Shown piece by piece: positions 16,390-24,800 of a stretch of 26,231 nucleotides of DNA. The first letter of the stretch is position 1; each line of letters starts with the position of its first letter. This stretch comes from an uncultured Acetatifactor sp. (GTDB lineage: Bacteria > Bacillota > Clostridia > Lachnospirales > Lachnospiraceae): assembly GCA_910584435.1 (NCBI GenBank), contig CAJUAP010000057.1, positions 1-26,231 on the forward strand, in the 5' to 3' direction. The notes below the pieces were generated by a model. That model was not told the origin of the DNA and did no database searches. It saw nothing but the letters and a program-made list of their open reading frames with translations. A program made the translations under genes and the position numbers.

Positions 16390-17844
16390 ATGGTTGACCG
16401 GTTAAAGGTGCTGAAATATTATCTGTACTATAAATACCGCCGCCCTTTTTCTGACAGACAGGCGCTGGAGCGGTGGCAGAAAAAGAAGCTGAAGAAACAT
16501 ATGGAATACGTGGCGGAACACTCGGAATTTTATCGAGGGATGAGAAGCCTGGAGGAGTATCCGGTGGCGGACAAGTCCTTTATGATGGAGCATTTTGATG
16601 CGCTGAATACAGTGGGAATCAAACGTGAGGATGCGGAAGCATTTGCTGTCAGGGCGGAGCGTGACAGGAATTTCGTTCCGAAGCTTCAGGGGGTTACCGT
16701 GGGCTTAAGTTCCGGTACCTCCGGACGCAGAGGTATTTTCCTGGTGTCAGATGAGGAGAAAGTACGCTGGGCGGGCTATATTCTGGCGAAATTCCTGCCG
16801 GGAAGCATACTGGGTTCTTATGATATCGCTTTTTTCATGAGGGCGGACAGCAATTTGTACCAGGCCGTCAGCTCTAAGAATATCAGATTTCATTTTTTCG
16901 ATATCTATCGGGATATGGATGAGCATAAGAAGCGGCTGGAGGCGCAGAAGCCCGATATCCTGGTGGGACAGCCGTCGCTGCTCCTTATGCTGGCGGCGGA
17001 GATGGAGCGGGGGAAACTGCATATCTCTCCCCGGATTGTGATTTCCATTGCGGAGGTGCTGGAACGGGAGGATGAAGTTTACCTGAAGAAGGTATTTCGT
17101 CAGGAGATGATTCATCAGGTATACCAATGTACGGAAGGGTGCCTGGCAGCCACCTGTTCCCATGGGACGCTTCATTTGAATGAAGATATTGTGCGGATTG
17201 AACGGGAATATCTGGATACCTGCAGGTTCATTCCCATTGTGACGGATTTCGAGAGGAAGGCTCAACCGGTGATCCGCTGCCGGCTGAATGATATCCTGGT
17301 GGAGAGAAAGGCTCCCTGCGGGTGTGGCAGTCCATTCCTGGCACTGGAAAAGATTGAAGGCAGAGAGGATGACATGTTTTCCTTTTTGGATGAACAGGGG
17401 AAGGAAAAGATGATATTCCCTGACTTTATCCGCCGTTGTGTTCTGTTTGCGGCAGGAGACGAGCCTGTAGAAGAACATGGAATCCGAACCCCGGAAGATA
17501 GTACGGCAGAAGAAAACGGAATCCGAACCCTGGAAGATAGTACGGCAGAAGAAAACGGAATCCGAACCCTGGAAGATAGTGCAGCAGAAGAACATGGAAA
17601 GTACAGCCCGGAACATAGGACAATGGAATACAGGATTGTACAGAAGCCGGACAGAAGTATTATGGTATATGCGGATTTTGGTGATGAGGAGAGGGCGAGA
17701 GTGCGCAGAGAGTTTGAGAAGCTGGCCGGGGACAGGAAGCTTGTTCTGCCGAAGATAACATTTGCGCCGTATTACAGGGAAACGGGGAAGAAATTGAAGC
17801 GTGTTGCGTGTGAGAGGAAACGCGGACAGGAGAAAGGGGAGTAG
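16390..17844 (+). CDS. Adenylate-forming enzyme (CapK/PaaK, coenzyme F390 synthetase-related)
   Basis: A 484-residue member of the ANL-like branch that includes phenylacetate-CoA ligase and F390 synthetase. It should activate a carboxylate as acyl-AMP, then pass it to CoA, a carrier or another nucleophile. Seen motifs are the P-loop-like LSSGTSGRRG (from S107), FFMRADSNLY, the YQCTEG signature (T248/E249), HLNEDIVRIE, RLNDILVE with CGCG nearby, and EGREDDMF. It resembles the putative adenylate-forming clade TIGR02304, judged from memory of the motifs. A 3 x 13-residue repeat (about 364-402) is inserted before the C-terminal subdomain. ATG 16390 begins 8 bp after the hydrolase stop. The substrate is unknown; a fatty or beta-hydroxy acid would fit the neighbours. 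It is not an OleC homologue by motif. Confidence 0.87.
   Translation: MVDRLKVLKYYLYYKYRRPFSDRQALERWQKKKLKKHMEYVAEHSEFYRGMRSLEEYPVADKSFMMEHFDALNTVGIKREDAEAFAVRAERDRNFVPKLQGVTVGLSSGTSGRRGIFLVSDEEKVRWAGYILAKFLPGSILGSYDIAFFMRADSNLYQAVSSKNIRFHFFDIYRDMDEHKKRLEAQKPDILVGQPSLLLMLAAEMERGKLHISPRIVISIAEVLEREDEVYLKKVFRQEMIHQVYQCTEGCLAATCSHGTLHLNEDIVRIEREYLDTCRFIPIVTDFERKAQPVIRCRLNDILVERKAPCGCGSPFLALEKIEGREDDMFSFLDEQGKEKMIFPDFIRRCVLFAAGDEPVEEHGIRTPEDSTAEENGIRTLEDSTAEENGIRTLEDSAAEEHGKYSPEHRTMEYRIVQKPDRSIMVYADFGDEERARVRREFEKLAGDRKLVLPKITFAPYYRETGKKLKRVACERKRGQEKGE
17479..17595 (+). repeat. Three tandem 39-bp in-frame repeats inside the adenylate-forming enzyme
   Basis: Units at 17479-17517, 17518-17556 and 17557-17595 differ by only a few bases and encode GIRTxEDSxAEEx three times. 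Being a multiple of three, the unit number can change without breaking the gene. The flanks also carry AEEH-like partial copies. Confidence 0.95.
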
Positions 17845-17853
17845 GAGGATTCT

Positions 17854-18231
17854 ATGCGGAATCGCGTCAGATATACGACATATGGTGAAAATGAGAAAGA
17901 GATTGTAAGAAAAGGAATTGCTGCAATCAGAGAGGTTCTTCTGGAAGGCAGTCGGGACGAGAAGAGAAGCCTGTTACTGGCTTTGGACTGGTTTATGGAT
18001 CCTTATTATAAACAAGATATTTACATTGCTGATATACATGGTGAGCTGGTTGAACTGCTTCAAACGGTTGTTATTACTTCCAATGATGATGAAGTATCGG
18101 AAGATGCATTGGAGCTCTTATCTTCCTATGAATGGCCGCCCTTTGAAATTCTTGAAAATAATATGGATAAGGTATCTGAACAATGTAAGCCGTATGTATT
18201 GTATGTTATCAATATGGGGAAAGAAGAATAA
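17854..18231 (+). CDS. Small helical protein of unknown function
   Basis: A 125-residue, acidic, leucine-rich, probably all-helical cytoplasmic protein with no membrane segment. It has a strong AGGAGG site and sits 9 bp after the adenylate-forming enzyme gene, so it is surely expressed with it. Successive amphipathic helices (LVELLQTVVITS, SEDALELLSSYEW, PFEILENNMDKV) look HEAT-like. In overall style it resembles small immunity-type or HEAT-repeat proteins of Lachnospiraceae, but I cannot assign a family. In this context it may be a carrier-less accessory or protective protein; that is speculation. It is too short and lacks the DSL motif to be an acyl carrier protein. Confidence 0.75.
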   Translation: MRNRVRYTTYGENEKEIVRKGIAAIREVLLEGSRDEKRSLLLALDWFMDPYYKQDIYIADIHGELVELLQTVVITSNDDEVSEDALELLSSYEWPPFEILENNMDKVSEQCKPYVLYVINMGKEE

Positions 18232-18295
18232 CTTTGTATCGGGCGGAGAGATTCTGGCAAATTTCAGCAAGCGGAAATTGGAACAGGAGAAAAAT

Positions 18296-19249
18296 ATGAA
18301 GAACGGACAGATAAAACGAAAGGTGAAACTTGCGGGCATGGGACGGGTGTTGGCAGGAGATGCCATTACCTTTCACGGAGAGACGAGATACCGGCTGCTG
18401 CCCGGAGAAACTTTGCTCGATTTGGTGTGCCTTGCGGCCGGGAGGGCTCTGGAACAGGCGGACAGGGAAATAGGGGATGTGGACTGTATTGTATGTGCCA
18501 TGGCCACGCCCTTACAGGCCATTCCCTGCAATGCAGCTTTGGTGCATGAGCGTATGGCAAAAGGGACGGAAATTCCGGCCATGGATATTAACACTACCTG
18601 TACCAGCTTTATCAGCGCCCTGGATGTGATGTCCTGCATGGTGGAGGCAGGACGGTATGAAACGGTGCTGATTGTCTCAGGTGACACTGCTTCCGCAGCA
18701 TTGAATCCAAATCAACAGGAAAGCTATGAGCTTTTTTCTGACGGAGCTGCTGCCTGTGTTCTCACGAAAGCGGAGCAGGAGGAAGCATCAGAAATTATTT
18801 ACAGCAGCCAGCGAACCTGGTCAGAGGGTGCCCATGACACGGAGATCAGGGGTGGGTGTGGGCTGCTGCCTGTTTTTTCCATGAACGAAGAAAATAAAGT
18901 TGATTACTATTTTGATATGAAGGGCATTAAAATATTGAAGCTCTGTGCCAGAAAACTACCTGGTTTCGTAGAGGATTGTTTCAAAGAAGCAGGAATCCGC
19001 AGGGATGAGATTCGCCTGGTGATTCCCCACCAAGCCAGTAAGGCACTGGATATTATCATGCCAAGGCTTGGCTTTGGTGAGGGTACCTATATGAATCGTG
19101 TATGGGCGTATGGCAATATGGTCTCCGCTTCGGTGCCCTATGCGCTGTGCGAAGCGATTCAGGAGGGGAAAGTACAAAGGGGAGATCTGATTCTGCTGAT
19201 GGGAACGGCGGCTGGACTGACTGTGAATTTCATGCTGCTCAGGTATTGA
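18296..19249 (+). CDS. KAS III-type condensing enzyme (FabH/OleA-like)
   Basis: A 317-residue thiolase-fold condensing enzyme, the usual FabH length. The catalytic triad is complete: Cys102 (INTTCTSFISAL), His245 (VIPHQASKALD) and Asn274 (AYGNMVSASVP). The GTAAGLT glycine motif closes the fold. The residues around the cysteine differ from housekeeping FabH (normally ACAGF or CSGF), and the enzyme is not in a fab operon, so it is probably a specialised paralogue that joins acyl chains in the local pathway. OleA, which condenses two acyl-CoAs head to head, shares this fold and commonly neighbours an OleD-type reductase. ATG 18296 has AGGAG 6 bp upstream; the open frame continues 378 bp further up only because it crosses the previous gene in another frame. 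Confidence 0.88.
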   Translation: MKNGQIKRKVKLAGMGRVLAGDAITFHGETRYRLLPGETLLDLVCLAAGRALEQADREIGDVDCIVCAMATPLQAIPCNAALVHERMAKGTEIPAMDINTTCTSFISALDVMSCMVEAGRYETVLIVSGDTASAALNPNQQESYELFSDGAAACVLTKAEQEEASEIIYSSQRTWSEGAHDTEIRGGCGLLPVFSMNEENKVDYYFDMKGIKILKLCARKLPGFVEDCFKEAGIRRDEIRLVIPHQASKALDIIMPRLGFGEGTYMNRVWAYGNMVSASVPYALCEAIQEGKVQRGDLILLMGTAAGLTVNFMLLRY

Positions 19250-19269
19250 ACAGAATTAGGAGGAATAAG

Positions 19270-20187
19270 ATGATAATAAATGAGAGTTATGGAGAGGAAT
19301 TCGATGAAGACGATGTAGAAGATGAAGAATTTGATGAAGATGAAGATATGTCCTATGCAGATCCGGCAGAACAGGCGGCCGATTATGTGGGAGATATGGA
19401 GCCTGCGTTAGGGCGGATGGGCAGGCAGTATCTGGAAGAACTGATGAACATTGCCGATAACAATCCTGAAGTGATTAAAGATGCTTTTGGCTATATAGAA
19501 CAATATAAGCAGGAGCGTTTCAAGGATATGAAAGAAGTAATGAAAGTTACCGATACCGATCCGAAATTGCTCAAAGAAGGTTATGGCTATATAGAAGATT
19601 GTAAAGATAAGCATACAACAAATTCCGGCGGGTGTGAAGGAAGATTTTTGATCTGTGATGCAGATAACATTAAGCTGCTTACGGTTTACTTCCTGCTGAA
19701 GTACCCGGATGTGAAGCCGGAAGAGAGGATGGAGAGCCTGGAAGAGCGATTGAAACGCCAGGGCTGTCCGAAGGAAGAGGCTGCACAGGAGATGGAACTG
19801 ATGCACTGGTATGAAGATTTACTGATTCGGAATTTCAGGCAGATTTATTTTCACCAGAAACCTCCAAAGGCAGTAACCGATCAGATAGAAGAGGCAATCA
19901 GGAATGACAGGGTGGATGATAAGATACGGAAGCTGGCAAGGGAGAGCAGAACCGATAAATATCTTAATGTGGACTGGAAATATTATCTGGGGATGTCGGC
20001 GATTCATTTTGCCCTTTCTGCGCGGCTTAAGAATCTGGTATCCGTATGCTTTGCGCTGAAGGCGGATACGATGTTTGCGGTGATTGACGAAATAGATATG
20101 CGGCGGAGAAGGAGATTCCGCAGCATAAGGAGTGGCTCAGAGAGATGTTCCGCCAGGCGGATGAGGAAAAAGGGAAGCCCTGGTTGA
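19270..20187 (+). pseudogene. DUF4132 gene, N-terminal fragment
   Basis: Start ATG 19270 follows TTAGGAGG. Residues 8-27 are nearly all Asp/Glu. Two related motifs (NPEVIKDAFGYIEQYK and DPKLLKEGYGYIEDCK) form a short helical repeat. The frame is authentic up to about 20100 (VIDEID); the last 29 codons, Arg-rich, are out of frame. Confidence 0.6.
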
Positions 20188-20281
20188 GGCTCTGGATAAA
20201 GCGGAAGTTTTCGAGGAAGATGTCATTGGACTGCTGGCTTCGTCCAGGGCAGCAGATCGGGAGACGGCAGTCAAGGTTCTG

Positions 20282-20767
20282 GTGAAATGGAACGATGAAA
20301 AGTATGTGCCCATATTAAAGGAGGCTCTGGAAAAGGAAAAGAGTGCGCAAATCAGCAATTTATTAAAAGCATATTTCCCGGCAGGATTAATGGTGAAATC
20401 GGAAGGGAAGGAGGCTTTGGAGGATATTGTCAGGGAACTTCACAAAGGAAATAAGAAACGTTCTCTTGCCTGGGCATACGAAACCTCCTTTTCCAAGGTA
20501 CATAGAAAAGACGGTCAGGAGGCGGACGAAGAATATCTGCAGGCAATTCTTCTGGCTTATGCCATTATGCCTATGAAGGATGTTGTATCTCCCAAGAAGG
20601 GTACAGCAGACAGTAAGGCATCACAGGGCGGTGCGGATATGCCGGACAGACTGTATCAATTGTTCCAGGAATGGGCGGAAAACTCAGGCACTGTTGCTGC
20701 AGATTTACTGTGGCCATTACGCCCGTACTTGAAATTCAGGCATTTGACAGCAAGGGGAAGAAGATAA
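20282..20767 (+). pseudogene. DUF4132 gene, middle fragment
   Basis: Homologous-looking sequence in this frame really begins near 20185 (EALDKAEVFEEDVIGLLASS), before the GTG at 20282, so that start is an artefact of the break. Helical repeats continue (SNLLKAYFPAGLM, ILLAYAIMP). The frame is lost near 20713, and the last 18 or so codons are out of frame. The 80 bp before it (about 20101-20183) are read in a third frame (EIPQHKEWLREMFRQADEEK). Confidence 0.55.
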
Positions 20768-20802
20768 AGAATCTGCCCGCACCCACAAAAAAGGATGACC
20801 AG

Positions 20803-21579
20803 ATGAAGGCACCGGCTTCCTATGAAGACTTTAAACAGTTGAAGAAACAGCTGAAAAATGTGGTATCCGTCCAGAAAACGCGTATGGAGACGGCATTATC
20901 CAACGGGAGGGAGTGGAGCGTACAGGCATGGAAGGATTTATTTGTGAGAAATCCTGTGATGCATCAGTTTGCCATTGGGCTGATATGGGGATATTATGAG
21001 GATAGAAAGCTTGTGGCCAGCTTCCGTTATATGGAGGACGGTTCCTTTGGCGCAGAAAACGGGGAGGAATTTGTCCTGTGGGAAAAGCTTTCGTCATCAG
21101 CTCAGGGTAAAATCGGACTCGTACACCCGATTGAATTGTCAGAGGATTCTCTGCAGGCATGGAAGGAACAGCTTGACGATTACGAGATCGTCCAGCCTGT
21201 CCGGCAGCTGGACAGACCGGTTTTCAGGATGACAGAAGAAGAGGCGGAGCAGAACAGCATGGATCGATATAAGGGCTGGAATGTAGGGAGCGAGTCTATG
21301 AAAAAGCAGGTGAAGAAGCTGGGCTGGCGTCATGTGGACGATGAAGATGTACTGAGTGTGTATGAGAAAGAGAATGAAGAATTGTCTCTGGGTGTGGAAT
21401 TTTGGTTTGAATATGATGAATGGCCGGGGTCTGCGACAGCCACATTGCAGGAAGCAAAATTTTACGAGAATGATGGCAGCGGAATTGTCAGGGATGACGA
21501 TTACTGCCTTCTGAAGGATGTACCGGGGCGGTATTTTAGTGAGATTGTGCTGTCGCTTGATGAAGCAATAGAAGAATAG
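20803..21579 (+). pseudogene. DUF4132 gene, C-terminal domain fragment
   Basis: The most conserved part of the family, including ALSNGREWSVQAWKDLFV, GLVHPIEL and the YEIVQPVRQL segment. The authentic frame begins near 20713, before the first internal ATG at 20803. If translated alone it would be about 258 residues, but no ribosome site precedes 20803. Confidence 0.6.
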
Positions 21580-21593
21580 AATAAATTTATTGA

Positions 21594-21632
21594 AACCCAC
21601 ATCAGGCAGCATTTGGTGTGGGTTGTTTTTTT
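21594..21632 (+). terminator. Rho-independent terminator ending the long operon
   Basis: AACCCACA (21594-21601) pairs with TGTGGGTT (21617-21624), followed by seven T residues (21626-21632). It lies 14 bp after the DUF4132 stop and immediately before the next promoter, separating the two units. Confidence 0.9.
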
Positions 21633-21635
21633 ACA

Positions 21636-21664
21636 TTGAAAGAATCCGCAGATTGGGATATAAT
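21636..21664 (+). promoter_or_regulatory. Sigma-70 promoter of the binding-protein hybrid kinase gene
   Basis: TTGAAA (21636-21641), 17-bp spacer, perfect TATAAT (21659-21664). Transcription should start near 21671, which excludes the upstream in-frame starts of the following gene. Confidence 0.85.
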
Positions 21665-21712
21665 ATGAGTGCGGCAGACGCGAAAAACATGAAGCAGAAA
21701 ACGGAGAGTCAT

Positions 21713-24589
21713 ATGATGAGAATGGAGTATGTGAAGAAAATGCATTGCGGAAAGTCGATAAAGAGTGGATTGGCTTTGCTGCAGGCAATGATGGTTTTGT
21801 CCATGGTTTTACCAATCATTTTATCCATGACAGTCAGTGCACAGGAGCCCCGCACCGTAAAGGTAGCATATTTCCCCATGGAAGGTTTTCATACCTATTC
21901 TGTGGAAGATGGTTACGGCGGCATGGACGCAGCCTATCTGGATGAATTGTGCAGATATACCGGATGGAATCTTGAATATGTGGATTGTGACAGCTGGGAT
22001 GAGGCTCTTGCAAAATTAGAAGCGAAGGAAGTGGATCTGGTAGGGTCGGCGCAATATTCCATAGAGCGCGTTGAATTATTTGACTATGCTGATTTGGACA
22101 GTGGATATACCTTTGGATGTCTGTTCGTGGAAGGAAACAGCGATTTGGCATTTGAAGATTTTGAACGTATGAAGGATATGCAGTTCGGGGTTGTGGAGAG
22201 TTACGTCAGGAAGAAGGAATTGCTGGAATATCTGGACAGGAACGGAATCGGCAATCCGCGGCTGCGGGAATATGAGACAACAAAAGAACTGCAGCAGGCC
22301 CTTGCGTCGGGAGAAATTGATGTGGCGGCCCATACGCTGACAGAAGTAAGACAGGGACAATGTCTGGTAGGAAAATTTGCATATGCGCCTTATTATTATA
22401 TCACCTGGAAGGGAAATGAGGTTCTGCTGCACGAATTAAATCAGGGAATTGATGCGTTGAAAATGGATTTCCCCGCATTGGAACAGGAACTTGTAAACAG
22501 GTACTATGGGGAACGCAGGGTGAATTTTGCAGCCGAAGAGCAGGAGTTTATTAATGAAGGCCGTAAGGTAAGGATAGGATTCTATGAAGATACCAGGCCC
22601 TTGGCCTATATTAATAAGCAAGGCGAATATGACGGAATTTATATTCAGATACTAAATGCCATGGCTGAGAGAAGCGGCATTTCCATAGAATTTTATCCCA
22701 TTAACCGGAGCCAGTATTGGAAGGAACTGCTCATGAACGGCGAGATGGATTTCTATGTGGGTTCTAACAATATCAGGCTGGCCCAGGATGAGAATATTAT
22801 GCTTTCTAATTCGTTTATGGCATATAATGCGGTTATTATATCCAGGCATGATTATGTCATAAATGATGAGAAAACGATTATGAGCCTGACCAATGGGCGT
22901 ACTTACTGGGTGGATCATTTGGATATGGATGTAAATATAGTTTATTGTGACAGCGCAAAGGACTGTCTGCAGGCTTTGGAACAGGGCAGGGCGGATATTA
23001 CGCTGTTGAATACGATAGAATACAATTATCTGTCTAAAAATGAGAGATTCTCCAACCTCATCGAATGGGAGAATTTCCGCTATCAGGCAGGAACCACTCT
23101 GGCGGCATCCAAGGATGTGGATACTGTGCTGTTTCATATGATGAATAAGGCATTGCGGCTGGTATCGGAGGCGGAGAAAGAGGACATCATTAATCAGTAT
23201 ATGAATATTTCTTATGAGGATTACAGCTTGTGGGATTACCTGTATCAATCGAAGAATGTTTTGGTCATTTGCGGTGTTACTTTGGCGTTTCTCATTACCT
23301 TTGGCTGTGTGGTCGCCCATATACGAAGAAAATCCTATCATCTGCTGGAAATAAAGAATGAAGAGCTGCAGATTGCCATACAGGAGGCAAAGAGAGCCAG
23401 CCAGGCTAAGACGGAATTCCTGTCTCATATGTCCCATGATATACGGACTCCCATCAACGGAATTATGGGTATGCTTAACATTGCGGAAAAGCATGTGGAA
23501 GATTTGGAGAAACAGGCTGACTGCAGACAGAAAATTAAAACTTCCGCAGAGCACCTTTTGTCCCTGATTAATGATGTGCTGGATATCAGCAAACTGGAAA
23601 ACGGTAATGTGGAATTGTCCAGTGAGGTTTTCCGTTTGGATGAACTATTGCAAAGTTGTTTCGTGATTGTGGGCGGCCAGGCAATGCAGCGGAATGTGAC
23701 ATTGATAACGGATCAGGATGAGCCGGGACGGCTTCCCCATAATTATTTTGTAGGAAGTCCTCTCCATATAAAACAGATTCTTATCAATATAGCAGGAAAT
23801 GCGGTAAAATATAATAAGCCCCTGGGAAGCGTGACAATTCAATGCTGTGAGCTTTCCGAAGAAAACGGAATTGCGCAGATTTGCTTTAAGATTTCCGATA
23901 CCGGCATCGGCATGAAGAAGGAGTATCTGGAACATATTTTTGAACCTTTTACCCAGGAGGACGGGGGCGCCAGGACGCATTATCAGGGAACCGGCCTGGG
24001 GATGACCATTACCAAGAAGCTGGTGGATAATATGGGCGGAACGATTCAAATAGAGAGTGAGCTGAATCAGGGCAGTGTATTTACTGTGGTATTGCCGCTT
24101 CATATTGCTCCCGTACCAGAGACAGAGACTCATCCGGAAGAGACTGTTCTTCCGCCGGTAGAACAGAAGGAAGAACAGCCGGAAGGCATTGCCGGCAAGA
24201 AGGCTTTGGTGGTGGAAGATAATGAGCTGAATCAGGAGATTGCAAAGTACATATTGACAGAAATGGGATTGGAGGTTACTGTGGCCGCCAATGGGCAGGA
24301 AGCGGTACAATTGTTTGAGGAATCGGCATCCGACACTTACCAGATTATTTTCATGGATGTGATGATGCCCGTCATGAACGGTTATGAGGCAACAAGGGCC
24401 ATCAGACGTCTTGACAGGCCGGATGCGGTCAGGATTCCGATTGTGGCCATGACTGCCAATGCCTTTGCGGAGGATATTAAGGCGGCCGAGGAGGCGGGAA
24501 TGAGTGAGCATACCGCAAAACCACTGGAACCGGAGGTTATCGAAGCTGTGCTGCAGCGCTGGCTGCTTGACGAGAACCATGGCGGCTGA
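21713..24589 (+). CDS. Hybrid histidine kinase with two SBP_bac_3 sensor domains (BvgS/EvgS-like)
   Basis: A 958-residue membrane kinase. A signal segment (about 15-42, ending MTVSAQ) precedes two tandem family-3 solute-binding domains, one starting TVKVAYFPMEGF with YGGMDAAYLDEL, the other VRIGFYEDTRPLAY with YDGIYIQIL. These probably sense amino acids or related small molecules outside the membrane. One transmembrane helix (about 516-537) leads to HisKA with H575 (MSHDIRTPING), an ATPase domain (NIAGNAVKYNK, DTGIGM, GTGLGMTITKKL) and a receiver with VEDNELN and D882 (FMDVMMPVMNG). There is no HPt or DNA-binding domain, so a partner elsewhere is needed. ATG 21713 is chosen for its GGAGAG site 6 bp upstream and because it is downstream of the predicted transcription start. 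Confidence 0.92.
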   Translation: MMRMEYVKKMHCGKSIKSGLALLQAMMVLSMVLPIILSMTVSAQEPRTVKVAYFPMEGFHTYSVEDGYGGMDAAYLDELCRYTGWNLEYVDCDSWDEALAKLEAKEVDLVGSAQYSIERVELFDYADLDSGYTFGCLFVEGNSDLAFEDFERMKDMQFGVVESYVRKKELLEYLDRNGIGNPRLREYETTKELQQALASGEIDVAAHTLTEVRQGQCLVGKFAYAPYYYITWKGNEVLLHELNQGIDALKMDFPALEQELVNRYYGERRVNFAAEEQEFINEGRKVRIGFYEDTRPLAYINKQGEYDGIYIQILNAMAERSGISIEFYPINRSQYWKELLMNGEMDFYVGSNNIRLAQDENIMLSNSFMAYNAVIISRHDYVINDEKTIMSLTNGRTYWVDHLDMDVNIVYCDSAKDCLQALEQGRADITLLNTIEYNYLSKNERFSNLIEWENFRYQAGTTLAASKDVDTVLFHMMNKALRLVSEAEKEDIINQYMNISYEDYSLWDYLYQSKNVLVICGVTLAFLITFGCVVAHIRRKSYHLLEIKNEELQIAIQEAKRASQAKTEFLSHMSHDIRTPINGIMGMLNIAEKHVEDLEKQADCRQKIKTSAEHLLSLINDVLDISKLENGNVELSSEVFRLDELLQSCFVIVGGQAMQRNVTLITDQDEPGRLPHNYFVGSPLHIKQILINIAGNAVKYNKPLGSVTIQCCELSEENGIAQICFKISDTGIGMKKEYLEHIFEPFTQEDGGARTHYQGTGLGMTITKKLVDNMGGTIQIESELNQGSVFTVVLPLHIAPVPETETHPEETVLPPVEQKEEQPEGIAGKKALVVEDNELNQEIAKYILTEMGLEVTVAANGQEAVQLFEESASDTYQIIFMDVMMPVMNGYEATRAIRRLDRPDAVRIPIVAMTANAFAEDIKAAEEAGMSEHTAKPLEPEVIEAVLQRWLLDENHGG

Positions 24590-24652
24590 AAAGGAGGTAA
24601 CGGTTTCGTAACCTGCCGGAACCAGGCGGTTGGAAGAGATTGGCAAAAAATA

Positions 24653-24681
24653 TTGACAGTTGACGAAAAAAAATATATTAT
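24653..24681 (+). promoter_or_regulatory. Sigma-70 promoter of hisS
   Basis: Consensus TTGACA (24653-24658), 17-bp spacer, TATTAT (24676-24681). Expected transcription start is about 24688, giving a 5' leader of roughly 170 nt. No T-box sequence (TGGNACCGCG-like) is found in that leader, although T-boxes commonly control hisS in Bacillota. Confidence 0.85.
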
Positions 24682-24710
24682 AGGTAGGATAATATGGAGA
24701 AGAGCATTCT

Positions 24711-24800
24711 ATGGAAACAGGGCATTCCATGGAAACAGGGCATTCCATGGAAACAGGGCATTCCATGAAAGAAGAACATTCCGTGGGAATGGGGCATTCC
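24711..24800 (+). repeat. Five tandem 18-bp repeats in the hisS leader
   Basis: Three identical copies of ATGGAAACAGGGCATTCC (24711-24764) are followed by two diverged copies (24765-24782 and 24783-24800). A degenerate 17-bp copy precedes them (24694-24710). Unit junctions contain the palindrome TTCCATGGAA. The array fills much of the hisS 5' leader. Confidence 0.92.

Larger units (their letters stand above)
19270..21579 (+). pseudogene. DUF4132-family gene broken by three single-base frame shifts
   Basis: Conceptually repaired, this is one protein of about 770 residues. It has a very acidic N-terminus, a helical repeat region and a C-terminal DUF4132 domain (KIKNLPAPTKKDD, VQKTRMETALSNGREWS, LVHPIEL, DYEIVQPVRQLDRPVF, GWRHVDDED). 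The E. coli relative is MolR-like; the molecular function of DUF4132 is unknown to me. The frame changes by -1 near 20100 (after VIDEIDM), near 20183 (KGKPW to EALDKAEVFEEDV) and near 20713 (VAAD to FTVAITPVLEIQAF). Each looks like one missing base, and the three sum to a whole codon, so start and end share a frame. Decay and assembly error are both possible. It starts 20 bp after the condensing enzyme and ends just before a terminator. Confidence 0.75.

Noticed and set aside
16747..17616. Long antisense reading frames over the main genes
   Set aside because: They are shadows on the minus strand, lack ribosome sites and recognisable domains, and lie opposite well-supported genes.
16390..17844. 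OleC-type beta-lactone synthetase
   Set aside because: The motifs (LSSGTSGRRG, YQCTEG, EGREDDM, CGCG) fit the CapK/F390 synthetase-related group rather than the longer acyl-CoA-synthetase-like OleC.
17854..18231. Acyl carrier protein for the condensing enzyme
   Set aside because: It has no DSL phosphopantetheine site and its length and helix pattern do not fit.
17918..18295. Extension of the condensing enzyme upstream of 18296
   Set aside because: This stretch is the second frame of the 125-residue protein gene. ATG 18296 with AGGAG gives the normal KAS III length.
21590..21712. Earlier start for the binding-protein hybrid kinase
   Set aside because: The TTG at 21590 lies in the terminator and the ATG at 21665 touches the -10 box, upstream of the expected transcription start.
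24711..24800. CRISPR-like array
   Set aside because: The units are contiguous 18-bp tandem repeats without unique spacers, and no cas genes are nearby.
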